NCBI RefSeq assembly: GCF_013426205.1
Contig: NC_089424.1
Span: 434,001-498,000, forward strand
Direction: 5' to 3'
Length of the DNA stretch: 64,000 nucleotides
Source: Metarhizium brunneum
Lineage: Eukaryota > Ascomycota > Sordariomycetes > Hypocreales > Clavicipitaceae
Made by a program: the position numbers and the translations under genes. A model generated the notes under the pieces. The model was not told where the DNA came from, ran no database searches, and worked only from the letters and a program-made list of their open reading frames with translations. Numbering within the stretch: position 1 is the stretch's first letter; each line of letters begins with the position of its first letter. This document shows positions 9,244-20,552 of this stretch, piece by piece.

Positions 9244-11624
9244 AACCCATCGTCAAACATTTGACATAGGCGATTGTAAATTTGGTTTTTCATTTCTCCG
9301 TGTTTTTCGCATCTTGGGTTGTCGCAGTTTACCGCATATTTCCTGTTGCATCTGGGGTTGAACTTCTGTTCGTTGTACCACTTATCCAACTGTTGTTCAC
9401 TGTGGTATGTTGATTCTGTGGTTCCCCTGGGGTCTTTCTGTTCGAGTATGTCTAATGCTCGCTGTGTCCGTTTGTATGCTGCTGGTGTTCCACATTGCCA
9501 CTTGTGCCATTCCCTGGCCTTATCTACCATATGTTCTGAACAATTAGGTAGTGGGCATACCATGTGGTCTTTTGTTTCACATCGAGGTGACTTGAGTAGT
9601 AACTCCCTTCTGTGTGTTGGGATTTTTCCCTCATACACATACTGATGCCACTGCCTGTTCTTCGTATGTACATGTAACTGGCATGTGTCTGATTCACATA
9701 CGTCCGTAGGATCTGTATGAGCTCGGCATTTGATGGGTGTGTTTGAATCGGGTTCCAAGATCATCGTTTGATCGTTATTGATTATCTTCACTCTCCATTC
9801 TAGGAGTTCCCATCTGAAGTATGGTGCTTTGATCGGATATCCTTTCATCCTGATCGGAAACGCATCCAATCGTGCCTTGGTTTGAAAGTGTGCCTGGCAC
9901 ATTGCAAACGCGCATGATGCCCATGCTAAACGTGTATGTTCCGCGTGTCTTGGTGAGAGTCTAGGATCGTCTTCCTTCTCTCCTTCCGGAAACCATAGTG
10001 TCTGGTTTTCCATTGCCGTGGTGGTGTCCACTGCTAGAATAGGAATTGCGAAATGTTTTCCTGTTGGTGCGGGGAAATATCGCTGTACAGCTTGTTCTTG
10101 TGTGGCTGTCAGCCTTGCAGGCGTTTCTTCCTCGCTTCGTTCGTCTTCGGACGCTTCTGGAGTATCTAGGATTGCGTTGTCGTCATCGACGCTCATTTCC
10201 CTTACTCTATCTTCCGGTTCGTCGAAGGTGGTGAGGATTTGTGCGTCTTGCTCCTCCCTATATTGTTGTTCCCTTCGATTCTTCCTTGCTTCTGCTTGTT
10301 GTCGCACCCAATCGAGAATTTCTTGGTGCGAGTCTTCGTCCAAATATTCTGGCGATTTTGGTTCATGGAGTTCCTTTCGTCCCGTCATTGCAAGCGTTCT
10401 CTTTTCCATTGATTGTTCGTCCAGGTCTTCTTGTACCAGTTGTTTGGCTACTTGCAGTCCGTTTCCTATGAAGTTCATAATTTTCTTCTTTGGTTTTCTT
10501 GGTTCTTTTGGAAACCATCCTCTTTCTTGTTTGCTGCTCATGTGAACGTAGCAGTTGTCGTCATAGCAGAAGGTCCAGTTGAGGTTCTTATGTTCCACCT
10601 CTGATTCGGTAACTTCGATTTTCTGTTGGTTAGTAGAATTGAGTTGTTTCTTACCTCCTTCTGGTACTGGCTTCCATTCTTTCCTGGGTTTCTTGCATTT
10701 ATTGGCGAAATGTCCTGGTTTTCCGCAGTTGTAGCATTTCTTTTCCTTTTTGTCGTCTTTCTTGGTAGCGTCAAGCTCCATTCGTCCAGGGTTAAGAGTG
10801 TGACCATAGGCAATAGGTTCGTCACGCTTTCTGCGTTGATTGGCTTGGTAACTCTTCCCTTTGGCAGGGCTCCAGGTTCCTTTACCCTGTTTCTTCTGTA
10901 TGCGTCGCTGATACTGTCTGTCGTCGATTCGTACCGCCATAGCGATGTAGTCCGATAAGTTGTCTGGTCTGTTCTCCCTGTAGAGTTCATCTTTGACTTC
11001 TTCCTTAAGTCCTTTATAGAAAGCTGACATAAGAGGTTCGTCCTCCCAGTCAAGCTGAGATGCAAGTTGTCTGAAGCGAGCGGCATAATCGGATGCCGAT
11101 CCCTTCTGCTTGAGCCCGTCGATGTAGTACTCAGCAGCCCTAGCTTCGTCAACTGTTCCAAAGGCCTTTTTGATAGCTTTTTCGAATTCATCGTAACTTT
11201 CGAAAATGGTGTTGGTTTCTTCTTCGCGGTCGTCTTTTTCTTTGTTAAGGTAGTCCCTCATAATGGGTTCAAACCATGCGAGTGCCACTCCCGTCATACA
11301 CCCTCCTGCGTGCAGTACCTTGGCAGAGGATTCTTCCATTTTGGTCGGGAATTGTCGGTGGTAAGCCCTGAGTTGAGTGAGGAATCCTTGAAGCGCACCC
11401 GGGGATCCGTCGTACGGTCCTGGTGCCCTGGGTCTAAGGATTTCTCCCAAGTCCTTTTTAATTGTGGCCGCAGTCGTGGCTTGTTCCTGCCGTTCTTCTT
11501 CCATCTGTTGGACCCGTTCCCGAAGGCGTATGATCTCAGCAAGCATGTCGTGAGCAGAGATGGTGGTTGGTCCCTCTCGGGTTTCATTGGATCCAGATGC
11601 GGTGGTAGTCTCGCGTGGTGCCAT
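9126..11624 (-). CDS. gag: Gag polyprotein with CCHC zinc knuckle
   Basis: 832 aa from the ATG at 11624 (MAPRETT). The open frame extends 51 nt further upstream but only through a TTG, 12 nt from the LTR. An N-terminal coiled coil (about 27-50) is followed by a retrotransposon Gag/capsid region (about 110-240) and a basic stretch. A CCHC knuckle CYNCGKPGHFANKC lies near 297-310. The long C-terminal half is unusual. It carries four C-x4-C-x2-H motifs (CYDDNCYVH, CESDTCQLH, CPLPNCSEH, CDNPRCEKH) spread over about 430 residues. The stop TAA (9126-9128) lies 16 nt after the slippery site. Confidence 0.95.
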   Translation of the reverse strand: MAPRETTTASGSNETREGPTTISAHDMLAEIIRLRERVQQMEEERQEQATTAATIKKDLGEILRPRAPGPYDGSPGALQGFLTQLRAYHRQFPTKMEESSAKVLHAGGCMTGVALAWFEPIMRDYLNKEKDDREEETNTIFESYDEFEKAIKKAFGTVDEARAAEYYIDGLKQKGSASDYAARFRQLASQLDWEDEPLMSAFYKGLKEEVKDELYRENRPDNLSDYIAMAVRIDDRQYQRRIQKKQGKGTWSPAKGKSYQANQRRKRDEPIAYGHTLNPGRMELDATKKDDKKEKKCYNCGKPGHFANKCKKPRKEWKPVPEGGKKQLNSTNQQKIEVTESEVEHKNLNWTFCYDDNCYVHMSSKQERGWFPKEPRKPKKKIMNFIGNGLQVAKQLVQEDLDEQSMEKRTLAMTGRKELHEPKSPEYLDEDSHQEILDWVRQQAEARKNRREQQYREEQDAQILTTFDEPEDRVREMSVDDDNAILDTPEASEDERSEEETPARLTATQEQAVQRYFPAPTGKHFAIPILAVDTTTAMENQTLWFPEGEKEDDPRLSPRHAEHTRLAWASCAFAMCQAHFQTKARLDAFPIRMKGYPIKAPYFRWELLEWRVKIINNDQTMILEPDSNTPIKCRAHTDPTDVCESDTCQLHVHTKNRQWHQYVYEGKIPTHRRELLLKSPRCETKDHMVCPLPNCSEHMVDKAREWHKWQCGTPAAYKRTQRALDILEQKDPRGTTESTYHSEQQLDKWYNEQKFNPRCNRKYAVNCDNPRCEKHGEMKNQIYNRLCQMFDDGFCFKHPQNGTGPTEWYQEMKRQIAEESIPENSKNEARHL
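9144..9150 (-). promoter_or_regulatory. -1 ribosomal frameshift slippery site A AAA AAC
   Basis: In gag frame the codons are TCA AAA AAC GAG, so the heptamer A_AAA_AAC matches the X_XXY_YYZ rule exactly. A one-base backward slip enters the pol frame, where the residues become LKKRGTPS, well before the protease. The site is 16 nt before the gag stop and inside the roughly 129-nt gag/pol overlap. A GGGTTTT run further upstream is in the wrong register. Confidence 0.8.
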
Positions 11625-11687
11625 GTTGACAGTTATCAGGTATTGCTCAGAGTGACGCGGTAGTAGTCTGAACAAGAGCTTTCAACG

Positions 11688-12123
11688 TGTAACGGCTAAG
11701 GTTCCCAAGGGATAAACTAGTCGTAGTTTATGTTGGCAGAGCCACTAGGGCAGTCAATCTGAGCAGTTGGGTGTTACGTTGGTAATAGGTCGTAGACCGT
11801 AACCAAGTGATCAGAGTCAAAGAGTTGTAAGCGAGGCTTATTCAATGTAATGATCTGTGTTGAAAGCTAAGGAGCTAGAGGCTATCTATGAAGCGAATTT
11901 GGGGGTCCCTATATACTACGGTTGCTAGTTATCGCGGAGGTGAGCATCCTCGATGCTCACTTCCAAACACTGGTGAGCGTTGTGCATGCTCACTTATAAT
12001 AACTGAGCGTCCTTCCCATTGGTCCTGTCGTGCCGACCAATGTTCCGTGGCCCGTCATGCCTGTGCCGCCCGGCGGCTCCATGCAGCCGGCCCAACCTGC
12101 AGCCTACGTGCTGGGTCGTAACA
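11688..12123 (-). repeat. 5' LTR of the intact element
   Basis: Identical to 4314-4749. The 63-bp leader 11625-11687 separates it from the gag ATG. In element sense the leader begins CGTTGAAAGCTC, which does not match the common initiator-tRNA-Met primer site, so the priming tRNA is unknown. Confidence 0.97.
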
Positions 12124-12128
12124 ATAAG
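12124..12128. repeat. Target site duplication, right copy (ATAAG)
   Basis: Second copy of the 5-bp duplication flanking the intact element; see 4309-4313. Confidence 0.95.
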
Positions 12129-15100
12129 CTAATATAAAAAGAAAAATACTAATAACTTTTAATATAATCTAAGATAAATAAAGTAATAAAATAATATTAA
12201 ATACTAAAATTATAAGATATTATATTTATATACTTATAAATAATAATATAATAAGTAATTATATTTTATTTAAAGTTATTAATTATTATTAATTATTATA
12301 AAAATATAAAAAAATATTATATAAGTTAATTAATATTAAAGGAAAACTTTTTACTTATAATAATAAAATTATTAATTAAAAAATTAATTATTTTAAAGTA
12401 TAAATTTAAAGTTATTTAGAAATAATTTAACTTAATATTATAAATATATTAGAATATAATTTAATATTAAAGTATTTATAATTATAAAAAAATAATTTAT
12501 TAATTAACTAAAAAATAAGCTAATTAAAGTAAAATAAAATTTTAAGCTAATAAAATTAATAAAATTTAAAAAAAAAAAAAAATTTTTATTATAATTTAGC
12601 TTATAAATAAAATTCTAAAAAAAAGAAACCTTTAAATAAATTATTTAAAAACTAATAATAATAAATAAATAATATAAAAATAATAAATATAAGGAAAAAA
12701 ATAATTAGATTTATTATAATAATTTTAATAATATTATAAACTAAAATATAAATAATAATAAATAATAAAAAAATAAAAGCTAAAATTTAAAAAATTATTA
12801 TTATTTTAAAAAAAAACCTTATAAATATAAATAAGAAATTTAAAAAAAAAAAAAATAATAATAATAAAAATAATAAAAGCTTAATAATAAAAGAAAAAAA
12901 ACTTAAAAATATCCCTAAAAAATACTAAAAATATAAAAAGTTATTTATAAAAAAATTAAAAACTAAATTATTAAAATATAATTAATAAAATTATTAAATT
13001 AAATTAATAAAATTATTAAATTAAATTAATAAATAAAAAGTTAATAATATTTTATAAAATTTATAATTTAAATATAAAAAAACTTAAAATATTATAAAAG
13101 TATATTAATAAAATATTAATAAAAAGCTATATTAAAATATTTATATTAAAAGCTAAATACTTAATTATATTTATTTTAAAAAAAAAATAAGAAATTATAA
13201 TTAATAATAAACTATTAATAATTAAATATAATTATTATAAAAAATTAAATATTATTATTACTTATTTTTAAATTATAAAACTAATTATATAAAATAAATT
13301 AATTTATTATTTTAGACCTAAAAAAATATATAATTTAATTTAAATAAAAAAAGGCTATAAATAAAAAATAACTTTTAAAATAAAGTTTAAATTATTTAAA
13401 TACTTAGTAATATTATTTAAGCTTATTAATATATTAATAATATTTTAATAAATAATTAATAATATATTATAAAAATATTTAAATAATTTTATAATAATAT
13501 ATTTAAATAATATATTAATCTTCTTAAAAACCTTAAAAAATTATAAAAAATATATATATAAAATATTATAAATACTATAAAATATAAAATTATTAATAAA
13601 ATTAATAAAAAGTAAATTTTATATTTAAAAAGTAAACTTTTTAAAATATATAATATAATTAAATAAAATATAAATAAAAAAATTTAAAGTAAAAATAATA
13701 AAAAACTAATTAATATTAAAAAATATTAAAAATATATAAAGCTTTAAAAGCTTTATAAATTATTATAAAAAATTTATTAAAAGTTATAATAAAATTATAA
13801 TACTTTTAAATAAACTTATTAAAAAAAATAAGTAATAAAATTAAAATAATAAAATATAATATACTTTTAATAAAATTAAAAAACTTATTATATTTAAACT
13901 TATTTTAAAAAGCTTTAATTTAAAAAAAAAAAATAAAACTAAAAATTAATTTTTTAAACTTTACTTTAAAAGTATAAATTAAATAATAAAATAATAATAA
14001 AAAACTATATTTTATTATATTTTACTTAAAAAAACTTTATAAAATAAAATTTAATTATTTTATTTATAATAAAAATTTTTAATAATTATTAATACTTTTA
14101 AGAAATTTAAATATTATTTTATAAAAAGTAAATATAAAATTAAGGTATATATTAATTATAAAAATATTTTTTATTTTATAATAATATAATAATTAAATAA
14201 ATAATAAATTTAATAAGTTAAATATTTTTTAGAATTTAATTATAAAATTATTTATTAAAAAAAATCTAAAAATAAATAAGTAAATACTTTAAGTTAAAAA
14301 AGTAATTATAATATAAAAGTACTTATAATAATAAAATAACTTTTTAAGATTAATAAAAATAATAACTTTTAATAAAAATAATTAAATATTATATTAAAAG
14401 TATAAAATAAAAACCTAATATATAAGAAAATCTAATAATAAGTAAAAAAAAAGGTTAGGTTTATAAATATACTAAAAAAATATCTTATAAAACCTAAAAT
14501 TATCTTAAAGTATTATAAAAAAACCTAAATACCTTTAAAGTTATAAAAAAAATATATTAAAAAAATACATAAATATTTAGCTTATAAATACTAAGAAATC
14601 TATAAAATACTAAATAAAATATAATAATAATATAATCTTTTAAGAATTAAGAAAATAATTAAAAAGGTTATTAATAAATATATATAATATAAAAAAAGTA
14701 AAGCTTTATAATATAAGCTATATAAAAAATTATAATTATTATTAATACTAATATAATTATAAGAATTAATAGCTTTTAATTATATTATAAAACTATTAAT
14801 ATTAAAAAAACTAATAACTAATATAAAATATAATAATATATTTATAATTATAAATAAACTTATAAAGTATAAATACTTTTTATTATATAAAAAAATAAAT
14901 AATATAAAAAAACTTATATATATATTTTTATAAATAATAATAAGTAATTATAAGCTATTAAAGGAAATTATATTAAATAAAAAAAATATATTTACTTCTA
15001 AGTTTTAATAAATATTTATAATATAACTTAAAATAAATTATAAGTTAAATATTATATATTATTTATAAATAAATAAATAAATAAAAAAATTAAATTAAAT

Positions 15101-16567
15101 ACTTAAATAATATTTATAATATTATATTAATTATTAATAAAATAATTAAATAAAATAATTATTTATAATATAATTAGCTTATAATAGCTTAATATTAGAA
15201 TTAATAAAGTAAATATTAGCTTATATTAATTATAAATTTAATTTTAAAGTATTTTAAATATAATATAAAAAACTATAAATAAAATAAGTAATATTATAAG
15301 TAAATAAACTAAAAAAATTATATAAAAAAATATAATATAAATTAGAATTTATATAAAAAAAAATAATATAATATTATAATTAAAAAAATTAAAAAAATTA
15401 ATTTTTAAGAAAAAAAATATAATTTATTTACTTTAATAAAATATTAAAATAATATAATTAAATAATAAATTAAATTATAAAAAATTAAAATTATTTATTA
15501 TTAAAAAATAAATATTAATAAATAATTATAAACTTTTATTATTAAAAACTATAAAAAATTATTTTATAATATATATTTTATTTTTTAAGAAAGTATTAAA
15601 TAATATATTAATAAAAAAAAATATTAAAGTTTTAAATAATAAAAAATATAAAATAAAATAAATTCTAAATATAAAAATAAAAAATAAAATATATTAATAT
15701 TTTATTAAGTAAAAAAACTATAAATATAAAAAAAATATATAAAAACTTATAAAATACCTAAGAAAATACTAGTACTTATTAAAGTAGTTTTACTAAAAAG
15801 TATAAAAAATATAAAAGGACCTAGATTTAAAAACTTTTTACTTAACCTAAAAATAAACTAATTACTTTTTTTAGAAATATTTATTATACTTAAATTATTT
15901 ATTATTTAATACTTATAAGTATTTAAAGTAAATAAAATTTTATTTTTAATATTTAATTTTATTATATTATAATAAAATAATTCTAAACTTTTATTTTTAA
16001 TATAATTTTAGATTTTTTATATTTAAGTTAATTAATTTATAATTATAAAAAACTAAAATTAAAAATTAGCTAGCTATATATAAAGCTTTAATAGCTTATT
16101 ACTTACTTTTTTCTTTTTTAATTTTAGTTTTTTTTATTATTTTAATAAGTATATTACTAAGAAATATTATTAATAAAAGAATATAAATAAAATAAAAGCT
16201 ATAATAATACTTATAAAAAAAAGCTATTAAAATACTATTATATAGGTAATTATATTATATATACTTATTATATTATAATTTCTTATTTATTATATAATAA
16301 GATTTATTATTTTTAAAATAATAAGTATAAGGTATATTTATAAAATAATTAAATAAATTTATAATACTAATAAAATTAATATATTTATAATTATTATTTT
16401 TTTTTATATTTAATTTTAGCTTAAAAATATAACTAAATATAATATTAATAAAATATTCTAAAAAATAAAAGAAAAAAGAAACTTATTAATAAAAAAAAAA
16501 AGCTATAAAATTATTTATAAAATAAAACTTAGATCTTAAAAATAAAACTATAAAAAAAGGGATATTA
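12124..16567 (+). mobile_element. RIP-degraded pol region of the plus-strand relic
   Basis: Continues the fragment at 4219-4313. It aligns colinearly with the reverse complement of the intact element from about 9112 down to the polypurine tract, so it once held pol and the downstream segment. The segment equivalent to the antisense ORF is also present by length. C and G are nearly absent and no reading frame survives. Confidence 0.88.
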
Positions 16568-17007
16568 TATTATAATCTAATTATATATAAAAAGTAAGCT
16601 ATAAGTTAAGCTAGTTATATAAGTTATAAAGTAATATAAGTAAAGTAAATAATAAATTAATAACTAAAGTAATTATTATATTTAAATTATAAAAAAAACT
16701 ATAATTTATATAAGTAAAATTATAATTATAATAATAATTTAAAAAGAAATATTATAATAAAAAAAATAATTTATTATAATATATAAAAACTTTTAATTTT
16801 ACTTTATAAATAAACTTTAATTTCTTAGTTTTTAATATTAATTATTATATTAAATAAGCTTTACTTATAACTTTTTAACTCTAATTACTTAATTATAATT
16901 TATAACCTATTATTAATATAATACTTAACTACTTAGATTAATTGCCCTAATAGCTTTACTAATATAAACTACAACTAGTTTATCCCTTAGGAACCTTAGC
17001 CGTTACA
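16568..17007 (+). repeat. RIP-mutated 3' LTR of the plus-strand relic
   Basis: 440 bp. The start TATTATAATCTAA corresponds to TGTTACGACCCAG with transitions only, and the end GAACCTTAGCCGTTACA is nearly unmutated. The mutation load falls towards the outer end. Normal-composition DNA begins at 17008. Confidence 0.87.
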
Positions 17008-17068
17008 AACGGCATCTATCTCTTCTCCGACACTCCTTGAATGGATTCGGGTACTCGGCTGGATAATC

Positions 17069-17270
17069 TGATGTTGGTACTCTGGTGTATCAGCCGCCTA
17101 CTGATGGATTTGACTTGATTCGAAGTGACATGCTGGCTGGGGAGGAGGAATCAATTTGGAATCACAAGAGGCCAACTGTGTCGATTGCGGTTTCTGGCAA
17201 AGGCACCATTCTAGGGGATGGGAAAGAGCTAGCTTTCAAGAGCGGGTTCGTTTTCTTCATTGTAATAGAA
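17069..17270 (+). pseudogene. Fragment resembling the C-terminal part of mannose-6-phosphate isomerase
   Basis: In the frame of 17085 the translation reads TLVYQPPTDGFDLIRSD and then KSGFVFFI. These resemble the C-terminal domain of type I phosphomannose isomerases (TLVY-PP-FSV start and the G-YVFF end). A TAA lies just upstream of TLVY, no catalytic N-terminal half is present, and after VFFI the frame no longer matches. The fragment starts within 70 bp of the relic LTR end. It is therefore probably the stump of a gene cut by the insertion and decayed since. The match is from pattern recognition only. Confidence 0.5.
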
Positions 17271-20200
17271 ACAAGGACAAGAATGCGCTCTGCTGGTGCC
17301 CTGCAGATATCTGTACGCTGTTCGGAGTGCGGAAAATCCTCACGGGTAATATCGAGCTGCCATTATTCATATCTGCTTGCTTATGTTATAATCGATTGCT
17401 AGGCGCATTGAACACTCTGTTGATATATGCCATGAACACCCAAATTTATCCCAATTCAAGTCTCGGGTGCGGCAATTACATTCAGAGACGTGTCATAATA
17501 CCCTGTGAGTAGGGCGAAACTAGATAATGCGTCTAGTTGGATCTGAAATGCATTATTCTTGAGTTAAAGTATGACGAACAGAAACCTGCGGCATGTACTT
17601 GTTAAAAGATATCCCTTCAATGAAACCCCCTTGCCACAGTAGTCGTCTGGTTTGTCCATTGAGCTGTAGGGCAAAAGAATCCAGTAATACCGATCACGGG
17701 CCAAATCGCCCCTAAATCCAGCTTGTAAGTGTATTCTTATTGCTCTTGGCATTCTTAAATATATGAGCAGAGCTGACTCACAAGGAAATTGAATTGTGAC
17801 ACGAGACGGATGACTTATTTCGTTTTAACCGTTGGTACTATTGCACAGCAGCACCTGGGCCTTGTCACATAATGCCTGACTGCTTACTATGACTGGCTTT
17901 GCAAAAACGTTCATTTTCGCTCAAAAACCCATCAAAGACTTCGTCTGTTAATACATGCAAGCAGTCTTCTCAGAGATTTCCAAAAGTAAAGGTTCACAAT
18001 AGCAAAGCGGCAAGTGAGATGGATTGGGCAGCCCAGCCGTCACACGATAGCTCCTAGCCCGGGCCTCGAGGGCATGGGTATCAATGTCTAAATCTCCAAA
18101 CTCACAGGGCTGTAGAAAGTGCTAAAATGCCTCACCTTTGTTCACACGGGGGCCGGCCTGTCGCCTCAGGGACCCCGGACTAACGTCTCCCGGTTGGTTC
18201 GTGTCCGATAGCTCGGCAGTCGCCCCGTCAGGAATGCCGTTTGACTCATTGCCCGTCGCCAAGCTTCCCACAGTCCGAGAACCAATAATCCATATGCCAA
18301 ATTGCGTTGTTCGGCGTAATCTAGGGGGAAGCCTCTGCTGCGGCATGGATATCCTGGCCATCAAGACGGGGTCTCCATGGGTTTGGGGCCGAAAATCTGC
18401 AGGGTCCCAACGCGCTTGGTCGTGGCAGGACAGACGGCAGGGATTCAATCAAGCCATGGAGATCTTTGGGCGTTTCAACTTCATTCTCATAATGTCTGCT
18501 TTGTAATTGTGAAGCTTGTCCAGGGCCACGAGCAGTTTAGAATTCTTCCTGTCTGGTAGCGTCGGCTCACTGGGATCCCTGCGCTGATTCGGCTCCTCCG
18601 GCTCCGGCTCCGGCTCGTATTTCTGGATCTTTCGGCAGTAAATGTGACAGATCAAACGAATACGAATAGTTGGTTAATAATAATGCCTGTTCTCGATTTA
18701 TACTTTCCCACCTTATTATATATCACGTTTGACGGGCATCGAGGAAATTTCCACGCTCAACTTCCCACCTTTGGTCGTGAAGATGTATCTTGATCATGAT
18801 AAAAGTCCATAGGCTCCGCAATTTGGAGAAGGGTATCTGTCTCGCAGTCCGCGGTGATGGAGCCGGTTGAATTTGAGTTACTCAGTCTGGGGTTTGGCAG
18901 CGTCCGAAGGGGCACCGGTTGACAATCAAGACTCTTGGCATTCCAATGCCCGTTTACGCACATTTAGTAGCGTAATAGAAACCCTCTATTCGGTATATTT
19001 ACTCCATTCAAGTTGCTTTCCTCCGGGCTGTTGATCCACTTGTTTCATACGCCCTAGCAACCTGGGAAATGGTTCCGTCTGTGATTTTTTGTCCCATCTC
19101 TTACTTCGCAGCTATCAAGGTTATGGGGGAAAGGACTTGATATAGCTTACTTGCCTATAGGGAGGCAATCCATCATAGGCAATAATGGCCTGCATTACTA
19201 ATGCCTAGGGGCCCAATTTCCTCGGCGATACAATCGGTGCCCCCCTGTCCCATCCATCTTAACATCAAGCAAGGGATGCACTTATAGCCCATCAATTGCC
19301 GCCACGACTCAGTTGGGGTTGGGCGTGTCCACAGAAGACTTCCTTGCCCAATGGACCATCCTTGGTACACGATTTGGAATCCGGCCTCGAGGCATAAGGC
19401 TGATCATTTGCGACACGGCTGTCGATCGGTCGAAAAGTCAATATACTAACTAAAAGAGGGTTAGAAGACAGTGTATGAATAGAGCCGACAGGGGGTCTTA
19501 ATACTCGGGCGTTTTGATGGCGCATAGATTTATACTGAGGGGCCAGTCCGAGTGTAATCGAGGCTTTGCCATCTTATTTCTCCATCTTCTCGATGCTCGT
19601 GTATATTTGGATGATTCGAGGAACTGAACATGATTGGTCCAAAGCTCAGGGACGAAGCCGCGATGCATGCACAAAGCCACAGCCTAATGCAAAAGCTGGG
19701 ATGGGATCTTCTATGCTGACGTAGCCACCATGGCTTGGGCCTAGGTGGATATAGGCATGGTTAATTTTGTCTTGCTTCCTATGCTTCCTAAAGAAGCTCT
19801 CTGTGTGACTGAACTCTTTGGCTCCTCTGAAAAATGTCGTCAATGTTTGTGAGTGCAGTACGCACTCGCTTCACGGTAGCCACTGCGCGTATGCGGTGCA
19901 CAAATATAGCGCTAGGAGAACATTGCGTCTTTTGGTTCGAACACAAGGAAACTATTACATAAATGATCATGTATGTGTACTCTATCAGCTCATTTCCTTG
20001 GTCCCTTGCCTGTTTTGACAGGAGAACATTCCACATGTGCAACGCAAGAATGCAACAACAAATTAGTGCAACTAATTTAGATAGAGCTTTACGAATCCAG
20101 CTACGCAACAAGGATAATGTAGCATTAATACTATACTACCATCCAATAGCATGATGATAAGCTTTCTCTAGCGAGCTTTGAGAGTGGAAATTGCCCGTGC

Positions 20201-20432
20201 GTAGGCCGTACGCTATCCCCTGTTACAGTTCCTGGCTTGTATGAATCGAATTTGCCGAAATCATGGCCCTTGTACTCCAGCAGCCATCGTACGCAAATTA
20301 GACAAATGGCGATATCGGCCCGTCAAGCAGGAATTGTCGGATTAACGGGTCATTCTGTGGCTTATAACGCCGATGCCAGAGGTTGGGACGATTTAACATG
20401 TCCGCCCTTGGCTTCCTAGGATGTATCCTACG
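17271..20432. other. No confident gene
   Basis: 3.2 kb of normal composition. Short minus-strand frames at 18449-18655 (with an EPEPEPEE run) and 18757-18963 look slightly coding. I could not connect them with splice sites or recognise a family. They may be remnants of a decayed gene. Confidence 0.4.
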
Positions 20433-20441
20433 TATATATAT
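20433..20441 (+). promoter_or_regulatory. TATA box candidate
   Basis: TATATATAT lies 112 bp before the ATG of the enterotoxin-like gene and is the only such element in the upstream 300 bp. Confidence 0.4.
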
Positions 20442-20552
20442 TCCCTCTTTGGCCTTCATCATGTCCACCATTGCACAACTCTCATAGCTACGAGTCTTTT
20501 CACAGTCAAGCCTGGATTCAGTCGTTAAACATCTTTATTCTTGCACCTGAGG

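Larger units (their letters stand above)
4314..12123 (-). mobile_element. Intact Ty3/gypsy chromovirus-type LTR retrotransposon
   Basis: 7,810 bp, bounded by two identical 436-bp LTRs (TGTAAC...GTAACA) and a perfect ATAAG target duplication. Coding order on the minus strand is gag, then pol with protease, reverse transcriptase, RNase H, integrase and a C-terminal chromodomain. Frames are open throughout and no RIP is visible, so the copy looks autonomous and recently inserted. It landed in the gag-pol junction of a RIP-mutated relative in the opposite orientation. Chromodomain integrases of this clade are known to steer insertion to H3K9-methylated chromatin, which RIP-mutated DNA typically carries. 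A polypurine tract is visible; I could not recognise a standard tRNA primer-binding site after the 5' LTR. Confidence 0.97.

Noticed and set aside
1..17007. AT-rich DNA as a centromere, mitochondrial insertion or CRISPR-like array
   Set aside because: It aligns base for base, allowing transitions, with the intact retrotransposon, so RIP of a transposon explains it.
17579..19000. Several 60-120-codon ORFs on both strands
   Set aside because: Overlapping frames without start context or family motifs; kept only as possible remnants.
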